This document shows positions 1 to 10,781 of a DNA stretch of 64,000 nucleotides, in pieces. Position 1 is the first letter of the stretch. The number at the start of each line of letters is the position of its first letter. The stretch is from CAVQWT01 sp963717705 (lineage in GTDB: Bacteria > Pseudomonadota > Gammaproteobacteria > Burkholderiales > Casimicrobiaceae). The notes beneath the pieces were generated by a model. The model was not told the origin of the DNA and made no database searches. It saw only the letters and a program-made list of their open reading frames with translations. Location of the stretch: the NCBI GenBank assembly GCA_963717705.1, contig CAVQWT010000004.1:248001-312000 (forward strand). The letters run 5' to 3'. The position numbers were made by a program, and so were the translations under genes.

Positions 1-646
1 GGTCGCGCGGCGCGAGCGCCGACAGGTCGGTGATCCATGGCAGCGGCAGCGTCAGCGCGACGGTGCCGACCAGCGCGCTGTAGAAGAGCAGCGTGCGCGG
101 GTCTTCGGCCGCGAGCTTGCGGGTGTAGAGCTGGTAGAGCCCGTTGGTCACCGCCGCGCCCAGCAGCAGCAGCGCCGCCGGGTGGAACACGGCGCTGCCC
201 GGACGCACCAGCAGCAGCACGCCCAGAAATCCTGCGATGGCGGCCGTCCAGCGCGCCCGCGTCGGCCGCTCGCCCAGCACCGGCCCGGCAAGCACGACGA
301 CGACGATCGGCGCGAGGAAGGTGATCGCCGAGCCCTCGGCCAGCGGCAGCCACTTGAGTCCGCCGAAAAAGCACAGCGTGGCCGCGAGCAGGAACGACGA
401 GCGCAGCAGCTGCGCGCCAGGCCGGGTCGTCCGCCAGAAGCCGGGGCCGGCCTGGTGCCATACGAACGGCGTCACCACCAGCATCTGCCCCGCGTAGCGC
501 GCCCAGACGATGAGCAGCAGCGCATGATCGCGGACGAGCCACTTCGCCGTCGCGTCCAGCGACGACAGGCAGAACCCCGCGAGGACGAACAGCGGCAGCG
601 CGAGCCGCAGCGGGTGGGCGCCGGGCCCGCCCGCTCCGGCGGTCAC
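1..646 (-). CDS. DMT/EamA-family transporter, C-terminal end cut by window edge
   Basis: Integral membrane transporter of the drug/metabolite (EamA) superfamily; substrate unknown. Translating from the GTG at 646 gives a protein rich in hydrophobic helices, with stretches such as LALPLFVLAGFCLSSLDA, FLAPIVVVVLAGPVLGERP and AAIAGFLGVLLLVRPG, the last two being typical of the first EamA repeat. About 215 residues are visible and the reading frame runs off the window edge, so the second repeat is mostly missing. The GTG lies 28 nt after the acnA stop on the same strand, so it is probably the last or a late gene of the mdh-prp-acnA operon. No ATG lies in a better position. Family assignment is secure; transport of a carboxylate would fit the context but is only a guess. 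Confidence 0.8.
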   Translation of the reverse strand, partial: MTAGAGGPGAHPLRLALPLFVLAGFCLSSLDATAKWLVRDHALLLIVWARYAGQMLVVTPFVWHQAGPGFWRTTRPGAQLLRSSFLLAATLCFFGGLKWLPLAEGSAITFLAPIVVVVLAGPVLGERPTRARWTAAIAGFLGVLLLVRPGSAVFHPAALLLLGAAVTNGLYQLYTRKLAAEDPRTLLFYSALVGTVALTLPLPWITDLSALAPRD

Positions 647-674
647 GCGGCCCCGATCCGTCTCCCCCGGGGCG

Positions 675-3404
<2,730 letters not shown>

Positions 3405-3428
3405 CTGTCTGCCTTTGTGGGAGGACGG

Positions 3429-4061
3429 TTACCGGGGAGCGGGGGTGGCGGGGGCTGCCGGCGCCGGCGGAGTCGCCTTGGCGGGCGCGGCCGGGGGGGC
3501 GGTCCGGCGCGCGCGCATTTCCTGCAGCTGCTTGACGTTGATCTTCTGGCCGGTCGCGGTCACGAGGTCGCCGGGGACCAGGCCGTCGCGACACGCGCCG
3601 ACGTAGCGCGCGTCGACGGTGGTCGCCGATTCCTTCATGCCCATGAATGGCGGGTCGTAGGTCGCCCTGGCCTCGGTGCGATACGAGGAATCCCCGGTCA
3701 GCGTCATCACGCTGCGGGACTTCATCGTCGTGTTGCCGAGCATGCACTCGGACTCGCCGACGTAGCGGTTGCCTTCGCGCTTCATCGTCGATTTCGAGCA
3801 CATCTCCTTGCGCATGCCCTCGCCGAAGCCGGCCATTTCCTTCTGCACGCTGGCGTCGATGCAGTACGTCGACTTCGCCGGCTTGTCGGGCGCCTGCGAC
3901 GTCGTCGAGGTCAGCTCCCACTGGCCGGCCTTGAGCGTCGGGTAGTCCTGCGCGGCGGCAGGCGCGGCCGCGAGCGCGACCGCCGCAACGACCGCGAAGG
4001 CGAATGCCGCGGCCGGCGACGGCCGGAAGCTGCGTGAGAAGCGAGGGCCGGGACGTGTCAT
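3429..4061 (-). CDS. DUF3617 family exported protein
   Basis: A 210-residue secreted protein of unknown function. Residues 1-37 form a signal peptide with a hydrophobic, alanine-rich core ending in PAAA before QDYPTLKAG. The mature part has the DUF3617 signature: GQWELTST near the start, paired cysteines (YCID, EMCSKS, ECMLG, GACRDG) that probably form periplasmic disulfides, and a Pro/Ala-rich tail after residue 180. The chosen ATG overlaps the prpD stop in a TGATG junction, so it is translationally coupled to prpD. DUF3617 proteins are widespread in beta- and gammaproteobacteria with no assigned reaction. Placement between prpD and acnA is unexpected for an exported protein. Confidence 0.85.
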   Translation of the reverse strand: MTRPGPRFSRSFRPSPAAAFAFAVVAAVALAAAPAAAQDYPTLKAGQWELTSTTSQAPDKPAKSTYCIDASVQKEMAGFGEGMRKEMCSKSTMKREGNRYVGESECMLGNTTMKSRSVMTLTGDSSYRTEARATYDPPFMGMKESATTVDARYVGACRDGLVPGDLVTATGQKINVKQLQEMRARRTAPPAAPAKATPPAPAAPATPAPR

Positions 4062-5512
4062 CAGATCACCATGAGGTCGACGAATTCGTTGACGGGCATC
4101 GCCTCGAGTGCCTTTGCATCGAGCGCGACGGCAAGGATTGCCTGCTGCTGCTTCGCCGGGAACCGGCGCGCGAGGTTGGTCCGGAACTTCTCGATCAGCA
4201 CCGGCATGCCTTCCTTGCGCCGGCGCTTGTGGCCGATCGGGTATTCGCATACGGTTTCCTTGAGCTTGCTGCCGTCGTTGAACTCCACGGTCAGGCCGTT
4301 GGCGATGGAGCGCTTGTCCGGGTCGTGGTAGGCGCGCGTGAACTGCGGATCCTCGGCGCAGACGATCTTCTCGCGCAGCGCGTCGATGCGAGGATCCGCG
4401 GCGACCGCGTCCTCGTAGTCGCCGGCGGTGAGGCGGCCGAACAGGAGGGGCACGGCGACCATGTACTGGATGCAGTGGTCGCGGTCGGCCGGATTGTCGA
4501 GGGGGCCCCGTTTGTCGATGATGCGGAGGCAGGCCTCGTGCGTGCGGATGGTGATCTTCCGCACGTCGGCCGCGGTCTTGCCGACCCGGGCGAGCTGCTG
4601 GTGGATCTGCATCGCGCACTCGACGGCGGTCTGCGCGTGGAACTCCGCCGGGAAGCTGATCTTGAACAGCACGTTTTCCATCACGTAGCTGCCGTAGGGG
4701 CGCTGGAACCTGAACGGGCTGCCCTTGAACAGCACGTCGTAGAAGCCCCAGGTCTTCGCCGACAGCACCGTCGGATAGCCCATCTCGCCGGTCTTCGCGA
4801 TCAGCGCGAGGCGCACCGCGCGCGACGTCGCGTCGCCGGCGGCCCAGCTCTTGCGCGAGCCGGTGTTCGGGGCGTGCCGGTAGGTGCGCAACGGCTGACC
4901 GTCGACAAAGGCGAGCGAGACCGCGTTGACGATCTCGTCGTCGGAGAGGCCGAGCAGCCCGGCGATCACCGCGGTCGACGCCACCTTGACCAGCACGACG
5001 TGGTCGAGGCCGACCCCGTTGAACGAGTTCTCGAGCGCGAGGCAGCCCTGGATCTCGTGCGCCTTGATCATCGCCGTCAGCACGTCCCGCATCGGCAGCG
5101 GTGCCTTGCCACTGGCGAGCGCGGTGCGCGACAGCCAGTCGGCCGTCATCAGGATGCCGCCCAGGTTGTCCGACGGGTGACCCCATTCGGCGGCGAGCCA
5201 GGTGTCGTTGAAGTCGAGCCAGCGGATCATCGCACCGAGGTTGAACGCCGCCTGCACCGGGTCGAGCTGGAACGCGGTGCCGGGAACCCTGGCCCCGTGC
5301 GGCACCACCGTCCCCGGCACGACGGGGCCCAGCAGCTTGGTGCAGGCCGGATACCCGAGCGCCTCGAAGCCGCAGCCCAGGGTGTCGAGCAGGCAGTGCC
5401 TGGCGGTGTCGTAGGCCTCCCGGCTGGTGATCCGGTGCCGCGCGACGTAGTCCGCGATGTCGACGAGGACCTGGTCGGGCCTGGGGCGAACGTTGCTGGC
5501 GGGGGCGGACAT
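4061..5512 (-). CDS. prpD: 2-methylcitrate dehydratase, MmgE/PrpD family
   Basis: Dehydrates 2-methylcitrate to 2-methylaconitate in the methylcitrate cycle for propionate; family members need no Fe-S cluster. The 483-residue protein starts at the ATG giving MSAPASNVRPRPDQVL, followed by the conserved DIADYV and DTLGCGFEAL segments. Typical PrpD blocks are visible: WLDFNDTWLAAEWGHPSDN near 125-145, HEIQGCLALENSFN, and DGQPLRTYRHAPNTGSRKSWAAGDA. It sits between prpC upstream (about 50 nt) and the DUF3617 gene downstream (TGATG overlap). No prpF or acnD is present, so the PrpD plus aconitase version of the pathway is indicated. Confidence 0.95.
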   Translation of the reverse strand: MSAPASNVRPRPDQVLVDIADYVARHRITSREAYDTARHCLLDTLGCGFEALGYPACTKLLGPVVPGTVVPHGARVPGTAFQLDPVQAAFNLGAMIRWLDFNDTWLAAEWGHPSDNLGGILMTADWLSRTALASGKAPLPMRDVLTAMIKAHEIQGCLALENSFNGVGLDHVVLVKVASTAVIAGLLGLSDDEIVNAVSLAFVDGQPLRTYRHAPNTGSRKSWAAGDATSRAVRLALIAKTGEMGYPTVLSAKTWGFYDVLFKGSPFRFQRPYGSYVMENVLFKISFPAEFHAQTAVECAMQIHQQLARVGKTAADVRKITIRTHEACLRIIDKRGPLDNPADRDHCIQYMVAVPLLFGRLTAGDYEDAVAADPRIDALREKIVCAEDPQFTRAYHDPDKRSIANGLTVEFNDGSKLKETVCEYPIGHKRRRKEGMPVLIEKFRTNLARRFPAKQQQAILAVALDAKALEAMPVNEFVDLMVI

Positions 5513-5562
5513 GGCGCGGTGATCGCGGGCGGGATGCGCGGCGGGGGTCGGAGGGCGCCGTC

Positions 5563-6765
5563 TCAGCGGCGGGCGGCCAGCGCGACGAAAGTGCGGTCGT
5601 CGGGGCCGACGTAGTTGGCGGAAGGCCGGATGATCTTGCCGTCCTGCCGCTGCTCGATGACGTGCGCGGCCCAGCCGGTGGTGCGCGACAGCGCGAACAG
5701 CGGGGTGAACATCGCGGTCGGCACGCCCATCATGTGGTAGCTGACGGCGGAGAACCAGTCGAGGTTGGCGAACATGTGCTTCGCTTCGGCCATCGTGCGC
5801 TCGAGCCGTTCCGCGATGTCGAACATCTTCATCGAGCCGGTCTCCTGCGACAGCCGCCGCGCGACCTCCTTGATGACCTCGTTGCGAGGGTCGGCGATGG
5901 TGTAGACGGGGTGGCCGAAGCCCATGACCACTTCCTTCGCCTCGATCCGCCGGCGGATGTCCGCCTCGGCCTCGTCGGGGGAGCCGTAACGCGTCTGCAC
6001 CTCGAACGCGACTTCGTTGGCGCCGCCGTGCTTCGGGCCGCGCAGCGCGCCGATCGCGCCGGTGATCGCCGAGTACATGTCGCTGCCGGTGCCGGCGATG
6101 ACGCGGCCGGCGAAGGTAGAGGCGTTGAACTCGTGCTCGGCGTAGAGGATCAGCGAGGTATGCATCGCGCGCACCCACGACGCTTTGGGGGCATGCCCGT
6201 GCAGCAGGTGCAGGAAATGACCGCCGACCGAGTCGTCGTCGGTCTCGACCTCGATCTCGCGACCGTTGTGGCTCCAGTGGTACCAGTACAGCAGCATCGA
6301 CCCCATCGAGGCGACCAGGCGGTCGGCGATGTCGCGCGCGCCGGGTCCCTTGTGGCCGTCCCGCTCCGGCAGGCAGCAGCCCAGCGTCGACACGCCGGTG
6401 CGCATCACGTCCATCGGGTGCGTGGCGGCGGGCAGTTCGGACAGCACCGCCTTGACCGGCGCCGGCAGTCCGCGCAGCGACTGCAGTTTGGCCTTGTACG
6501 CGGCGAGCTCCGGGGCGGTCGGCAGCGCGCCGTGGATCAGCAGGTGGGCGATTTCCTCGAATTCGCAGGCGTCGGCGAGGTCGAGGATGTCGTAGCCGCG
6601 ATACGCTAGGTCGTTGCCGGTCCGGCCGACGGTGCACAGCGCGGTGTTGCCCGCGGTGACGCCCGACAGCGCAACCGACTTCTTGGGTCTGGCAGCGGCG
6701 GTGGTGGCGCTGGAACGGGCGGGTGCAGGTGCGGGTGCGGGGGCCGTGGCAGTGGCAGTGTTCAT
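5563..6765 (-). CDS. prpC: 2-methylcitrate synthase (citrate synthase family)
   Basis: Condenses propionyl-CoA with oxaloacetate to 2-methylcitrate, the entry step of the methylcitrate cycle. The 400-residue protein has a low-complexity Ala/Pro/Thr leader of about 28 residues, then the short type I citrate synthase fold. Catalytic residues are visible as His246 (KHGGANE), His285 (GFGHPVY) and Asp336 (NLDWFS). It is distinct from the 435-residue gltA product in this window, and the prpB-prpC-prpD order supports methylcitrate rather than citrate synthase. Its ATG overlaps the prpB stop by four bases (ATGA). Confidence 0.95.
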   Translation of the reverse strand: MNTATATAPAPAPAPARSSATTAAARPKKSVALSGVTAGNTALCTVGRTGNDLAYRGYDILDLADACEFEEIAHLLIHGALPTAPELAAYKAKLQSLRGLPAPVKAVLSELPAATHPMDVMRTGVSTLGCCLPERDGHKGPGARDIADRLVASMGSMLLYWYHWSHNGREIEVETDDDSVGGHFLHLLHGHAPKASWVRAMHTSLILYAEHEFNASTFAGRVIAGTGSDMYSAITGAIGALRGPKHGGANEVAFEVQTRYGSPDEAEADIRRRIEAKEVVMGFGHPVYTIADPRNEVIKEVARRLSQETGSMKMFDIAERLERTMAEAKHMFANLDWFSAVSYHMMGVPTAMFTPLFALSRTTGWAAHVIEQRQDGKIIRPSANYVGPDDRTFVALAARR

Positions 6766-7685
6766 GGGTCTCCCGGGAAGGGCGGGGGCGCCCGGCCGGC
6801 CGCGGCAGTCCGCGCGAACAACCGGTCGAGCTTGTCCTCGTAGGCGTGATAACCGAGGAATTCGTAGAGTTCGGCGCGTGTCTGCATGGTGCCGACCGCG
6901 GCTTTCTGCGTGCCGTCGCGGCGCAGCGTCCGGTAGACCGAGAGCGCCGCGTTGTTCATCGCGCGAAACGCCGACAGCGGGTAGAGCGCCAGCGCGACGT
7001 CCGCGCTGCGCAGCTCGTCCAGGGTGAACAGCGGCGTCGCGCCGAATTCGGTGATGTTGGCGAGAAGCGGCACCCTCACCGCGGCGGCGAAGCGCCGGTA
7101 TGCCGCGAGCTCGGTGATCGCCTCCGGGAACACCATGTCGGCGCCGGCCTCGACGTACGCGCACGCGCGCTCGATCGCCGCGTCGAGGCCCTCGACGGCG
7201 AACGCGTCGGTGCGCGCCATGATCACGAAATCCGGGTCGGTCCTGGCGTCGACGGCGGCCTTCACGCGGTCGACCATCTCGCCGGTCGACACGAGCTCCT
7301 TGCCGGGACGATGGCCGCAGCGCTTCGCGCCGACCTGGTCTTCCAGGTGCATCGCGGCGGCGCCGAACCTGATCATCGACTTGACGGTGCGCGCGACGTT
7401 GAACGCCGACGCGCCGAAGCCGGTGTCGGCGTCGACCAGCAGCGGCAACGAGCAGACGTCGGTGATCCGGCGGACGTCGGTCAGCACGTCGTCGAGACTG
7501 CTGATGCCGAGGTCGGGCAGCCCGAGCGAGCCGGCGGCGACGCCGCCGCCCGACAGGTAGATCGCCTTGAAGCCCGCCCGCTCGGCCAGGATCGCGTGGT
7601 ACGCGCAGACTGCGCCGGGCAGCTGCAGAGGTGCCTCGGCTGCAAGCGCGCCGCGGAACTTCGCCCCGGGCGAGAGCGTGGTCAT
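6762..7685 (-). CDS. prpB: 2-methylisocitrate lyase
   Basis: Cleaves 2-methylisocitrate to succinate and pyruvate, the last step of the methylcitrate cycle. The protein has 307 residues, normal for the isocitrate lyase/PEP mutase superfamily. The catalytic loop KRCGH is at 121-125 with Cys123; the metal-binding DADTGFG is at 85-91 and HLEDQ near 113. PrpB hallmarks such as YLSGGGVAAGSLGLPDLG and MVFPEA are present. The ATG used overlaps the upstream lyase stop by four bases, and the stop overlaps prpC, so translation is coupled on both sides. Confidence 0.96.
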   Translation of the reverse strand: MTTLSPGAKFRGALAAEAPLQLPGAVCAYHAILAERAGFKAIYLSGGGVAAGSLGLPDLGISSLDDVLTDVRRITDVCSLPLLVDADTGFGASAFNVARTVKSMIRFGAAAMHLEDQVGAKRCGHRPGKELVSTGEMVDRVKAAVDARTDPDFVIMARTDAFAVEGLDAAIERACAYVEAGADMVFPEAITELAAYRRFAAAVRVPLLANITEFGATPLFTLDELRSADVALALYPLSAFRAMNNAALSVYRTLRRDGTQKAAVGTMQTRAELYEFLGYHAYEDKLDRLFARTAAAGRAPPPFPGDP

Positions 7686-8701
7686 CGCGATCCCGCGGTC
7701 GTCGCGGCGCCGGCGACATGCGGCGCGAACAGCGCGGCGGCCGAGGGCGGCAGCGCGAGTCCGGCGGCGCGGGCCTGCTGCAGCACCGTGAAGCAATAGC
7801 GGTACGACGCGCGGTCGTGCAGGCGGCCGCCGACCGCGAGCGGCGCCCAGTCGGCAGCCTGCGCAGCAGACAGCACGGCGGCGGCCTCGTCGATCTCGCC
7901 CGGATGCGGCGCGAACGCGCGGACGATGGGCTCGATCTGCGACGGATGGATGCTCCACATCCGCAGGAAGCCGAACTCGTCGCGGGCACGCCGGGCGTCG
8001 GCGTAGACCGCGTCGGGGTCGTCGAGCGCGCGGGTCACGCCGTGCGCCGGGATGATGGCGTGCGCCAGCGCGGCGGCGGCGGTCTCGCACTTGGCACGCC
8101 GGACGAGCGGGTGGTCGAACTGGCCGGGGGACTCCATCGCCGACAGCGGAACGGCGCCGTGATGCGAGCTGACGAAGTCCAGAGTGCCGAAGTCCAGCGA
8201 CACCACGCCCGGCAGCGCGGCGATCGCCCACGCGTCGCGCACGGCGCCGTGGGTCTCGACCAGCACGCTGGCGGGGATCTCGCGGCCGAGGCCACGGCGT
8301 GCGGTCTCCATCGCAAGGGCATCGAGGAACCGCGCGACGTCGCCCGCGTCGCGCGCCTTGGGCAGCGTCACGAAGGCGAGGCGGTGGCCCGCCTCGCCGA
8401 TGAGGATCTCGAGCTCGGCGCTAAACGCCGGATGGGTGACGTCGTGCACCCGCACGCCCGCGCGGTCGTGTGCGTTGGCCGGCGAGGCCAGCAGCCGCGC
8501 GACCATCGCCGCGTGCGCGAGCTCGGCGCCGACGACCGCGCCGTCCTCGCAGTCGGCCGCGACATCGAACACCGGCCCGCGCCCCGCCTGCAGCGCCAGC
8601 GCGCGGGCGATGAATCGTTCGCTGCCGGCGTAGTGCACGCACGGCGGCAACACCGGCAGCGCGCGATCCTGGCCGTACAGCGCGGCCTGCGGCGAGAGCA
8701 T
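7682..8701 (-). CDS. HpcH/HpaI aldolase / citrate lyase beta (CitE)-like CoA-ester lyase
   Basis: A Mg2+-dependent lyase of the CitE/malyl-CoA lyase superfamily, 339 residues, which would split a C4-C5 hydroxyacyl-CoA such as malyl- or citramalyl-CoA. Conserved features are DCEDGAV near 50-56 (metal acid), a Glu in VLVETHGAV near 150, and LDFGTLDF near 170 (second metal acid). The family is certain, the substrate is not. It lies 18 nt after mdh and overlaps prpB by four bases, so it belongs to the malate/methylcitrate operon. A role in disposing of side-product acyl-CoAs (malyl-CoA, citramalyl-CoA) or in a malate-linked step would fit; this is inference. Confidence 0.85.
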   Translation of the reverse strand: MLSPQAALYGQDRALPVLPPCVHYAGSERFIARALALQAGRGPVFDVAADCEDGAVVGAELAHAAMVARLLASPANAHDRAGVRVHDVTHPAFSAELEILIGEAGHRLAFVTLPKARDAGDVARFLDALAMETARRGLGREIPASVLVETHGAVRDAWAIAALPGVVSLDFGTLDFVSSHHGAVPLSAMESPGQFDHPLVRRAKCETAAAALAHAIIPAHGVTRALDDPDAVYADARRARDEFGFLRMWSIHPSQIEPIVRAFAPHPGEIDEAAAVLSAAQAADWAPLAVGGRLHDRASYRYCFTVLQQARAAGLALPPSAAALFAPHVAGAATTAGSR

Positions 8702-8719
8702 GCGCGGACGGCGTGCCGG

Positions 8720-9706
8720 TCAGCGGAGCAAGTCGGCGACGCCGGCGCGCTCTTCCTCAAGTTCCTTCAGCGTCAGGTTCATCCGCTCGCGCGAGAAGTC
8801 GTCGATCGGGAGGCCCTGGACGATGGCGTACTCGCCGTTGGCGCAGGTGACCGGATAGCCGTACATCACGTCCTTCGGGATGCCGTAGCTGCCGTCGGAT
8901 GCGATGCCCATCGTCACCCACTTGCCCCCGGTACCGAGCATCCAGTCGCGGACGTGGTCGATCGCGGCGTTGGCGGCCGAGGCAGCCGACGACAGCCCGC
9001 GCGCCTCGATGATCGCGGCCCCGCGCTTGCCGACCTTGGGCAGGAACTCGGTGCGGTTCCAGTTCTCGTCGCCGATCAGGTCCTTGACCGACTTGCCGCC
9101 GACGGTCGCGAAGCGGTAGTCGGCGTACATCGTCGGCGAGTGATTGCCCCAGACGACCATTTTCTCGATGTCACCGACCGCGGTGCCGCTCTTGCCGGCG
9201 AGCTGCGACAGCGCGCGGTTGTGGTCGAGCCGCAGCATCGCGGTGAAGTTCTTCGACGGCAGTGACGGCGCCGACTTCATCGCGATGTAGGCGTTGGTGT
9301 TGGCGGGGTTGCCGACGACCAGGATGCGGACGTCGCGTGCGGCGACCGCGTCGAGCGCCTTGCCCTGCTCGGTGAAGATCTTGGCATTCTCGAGCAGCAG
9401 GTCCTTGCGCTCCATGCCGGGGCCGCGCGGACGGGCTCCGACGAGCAGGCCGACCTCGGCGTCCTTGAACGCGACCTTGGGATCGGCGCTGCCGACCATG
9501 CCGGCGAGCAGCGGGAATGCGCAGTCCTCGAGCTCCATCATCACACCCTTGAGCGCCGCCTGCGCCTTGTCCATCGGCAGCTCGAGCAGCTGCAGGATGA
9601 CCGGCTGGTCGCGGCCGAGCATCTCGCCTGAGGCAATGCGGAACAGCAGGCTGTAACCGATCTGGCCGGCGGCGCCGGTGACGGCCACGCGGACGGGCTT
9701 CTTCAT
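8720..9706 (-). CDS. mdh: Malate dehydrogenase (NAD)
   Basis: Oxidises malate to oxaloacetate in the TCA cycle. The 328-residue protein has the Rossmann motif GAAGQIGYSLL at 11-21, VGNPANTN near 132-138, LDHNRA near 160-165 and the catalytic His189 in WGNHSPT. The substrate arginines lie in the ARPRGPGMER loop. This is the long cytosolic-type MDH common in betaproteobacteria. It is the first gene of the minus-strand operon and is preceded by a good sigma-70 promoter at 9857-9886 and by a palindromic regulator site, with a leader of about 145 nt. Confidence 0.97.
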   Translation of the reverse strand: MKKPVRVAVTGAAGQIGYSLLFRIASGEMLGRDQPVILQLLELPMDKAQAALKGVMMELEDCAFPLLAGMVGSADPKVAFKDAEVGLLVGARPRGPGMERKDLLLENAKIFTEQGKALDAVAARDVRILVVGNPANTNAYIAMKSAPSLPSKNFTAMLRLDHNRALSQLAGKSGTAVGDIEKMVVWGNHSPTMYADYRFATVGGKSVKDLIGDENWNRTEFLPKVGKRGAAIIEARGLSSAASAANAAIDHVRDWMLGTGGKWVTMGIASDGSYGIPKDVMYGYPVTCANGEYAIVQGLPIDDFSRERMNLTLKELEEERAGVADLLR

Positions 9707-9856
9707 GACGGGGCTCCTCGTGACGGAACGGTGGATTGCGGCGGGTCATTCGCGCCGGTGGTGCGGACTTGCCGCGACGAGTGACGGGCGGGACTCGGCC
9801 CGGCACCGTCATTGCGCTGCGGCAGCGACTTTGTGCACCATGCTGCGCTGCGAAAC

Positions 9857-9886
9857 ATGATAGGCGTCGCGGCGGTTTCCTGTCAA
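9857..9886 (-). promoter_or_regulatory. Sigma-70 promoter for the mdh-prp operon
   Basis: On the minus strand there is a perfect -35 box TTGACA (9881-9886), an 18-bp spacer and a -10 box TATCAT (9857-9862). Transcription would start near 9850 and leave a leader of about 145 nt before mdh. The TCTTATATAAGA palindrome is centred about 61 bp upstream of that start. That is where activators usually sit, so the bound regulator may activate rather than block this promoter. Confidence 0.65.
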
Positions 9887-9891
9887 CGAAC

Positions 9892-9917
9892 TCTTATGTC
9901 ATATATCTTATATAAGA
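9892..9917. promoter_or_regulatory. Palindromic operator TCTTATATAAGA with TCTTATG half-site
   Basis: A perfect 12-bp palindrome TCTTATATAAGA (9906-9917) preceded by TCTTATG (9892-9898) and a degenerate TCATATA (9899-9905), so related 7-bp units follow each other in register. The wider block is also framed by CTCTT and AAGAG. The same palindrome with an adjacent TCTTATG occurs at 24367-24385 before prpE. The likely binder is the adjacent GntR regulator, but this is inference from location. Confidence 0.65.
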
Positions 9918-9924
9918 CAAGAGA

Positions 9925-9953
9925 TAGACAACCGCGACGCGCGGACCAATAAT
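9925..9953 (+). promoter_or_regulatory. Probable sigma-70 promoter for gntR
   Basis: TAGACA (9925-9930; 5 of 6 matches to the -35 consensus), a 17-bp spacer and AATAAT (9948-9953; 5 of 6 matches to the -10). The start would be near 9960, about 90 nt before the gntR ATG. The palindrome at 9906-9917 abuts the -35 on its upstream side, so one bound regulator could act on both divergent promoters. Confidence 0.5.
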
Positions 9954-10049
9954 ACGCGCTGTCGCGCCGTCGAAACCGTTGCCGGCCGCCGCGTCGGCCC
10001 CCCCCGAGCGGCGTCCCGGCCCGCGGCCGGCCCGACCCGCGAATTGGCC

Positions 10050-10781
10050 ATGGCCCCGACCTCCCCGACCTTCCAGCCGCTGTACCTGCAGATCAAGGCG
10101 CTGCTCGTCCGCAGCCTCGACGCGGGAGAGTGGCGACCGGGCGAGGCCATCCCGAGCGAAATCGAGCTGGCCGGCCGCTTCGGCGTGTCGCAGGGCACGG
10201 TCCGCAAGGCGATCGACGCGCTGGCGGGCGACAACCTCGTCATCCGCCGCCAGGGCAAAGGCACGTTCGTCGCCACCCATACCGAGGAGCGGACGTCGTC
10301 GTTCCGCTTCCTGCGCATCCGCCGCAACGACGGCGTCGACGAGTACCCCGCCAGTCGCGTCATCGACCTCAAGCGCGGCAAGGCGAGCGCGGAGACCGCG
10401 CGGTTGCTCGACCTGAAGCCGGGTGATCCGGTGCTGGTGCTGAAGCGGGTGCTGAATTACGCGGGAGAGCCGGCGGTGCTCGACGAGATCACGCTGCCGG
10501 CGACGCTGTTCAGGGGACTCACCCGGGCCAAGCTCGACGCCCACGAAGGCTCGATGTACAGCTTTTTCGAGACCCAGTTCGGCGTGCGGATGCTGAAGGC
10601 GGACGAGCGGCTGCGCGCGATCGGCGCCGACGAGCCGACGGCGGCGATCCTCGGGGTTGCCGTCGGCGCCCCGGTGCTGGCGGTGGAGCGGGTCGCCTAC
10701 ACCTACGGCGACCGTCCCGTGGAGGTCCGCCGCGGCCTCTGCGTCACGCGACTGACCCATTACCACAACGAGCTCGGATGA
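10050..10781 (+). CDS. GntR-family regulator, HutC/UTRA subfamily, upstream of sdh
   Basis: A DNA-binding regulator with an N-terminal winged helix-turn-helix and a C-terminal UTRA ligand domain, 243 residues from the ATG. The HTH spans about 28-70, with PSEIELAGRFGVSQGTVRKAID and the wing RRQGKGTFV; the UTRA domain follows from about 90. A TTG two codons earlier is an alternative start. It lies between the divergent mdh-prp operon and sdhCDAB, a position conserved in many Burkholderiales, which points to control of TCA and methylcitrate genes. The effector is unknown; UTRA domains bind small metabolites, so a TCA or methylcitrate intermediate is plausible. Confidence 0.9.
   Translation: MAPTSPTFQPLYLQIKALLVRSLDAGEWRPGEAIPSEIELAGRFGVSQGTVRKAIDALAGDNLVIRRQGKGTFVATHTEERTSSFRFLRIRRNDGVDEYPASRVIDLKRGKASAETARLLDLKPGDPVLVLKRVLNYAGEPAVLDEITLPATLFRGLTRAKLDAHEGSMYSFFETQFGVRMLKADERLRAIGADEPTAAILGVAVGAPVLAVERVAYTYGDRPVEVRRGLCVTRLTHYHNELG

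Larger units (their letters stand above)
9707..10049. other. Divergent regulatory region between mdh and gntR
   Basis: A 343-bp intergenic stretch separating the divergent mdh operon and gntR. Bases 9880-9953 are strikingly AT-rich compared with the rest of the window. They contain a promoter on each strand and a palindromic site between them (listed separately). The remainder, 9707-9850 (mdh leader) and 9960-10049 (gntR leader), is GC-rich and shows no gene or obvious RNA structure. Confidence 0.75.

Noticed and set aside
4061..6637. A PrpD frame that stays open far into prpC
   Set aside because: Homology starts at the ATG at 5512 and the upstream part is the prpC shadow, so there is no PrpC-PrpD fusion.
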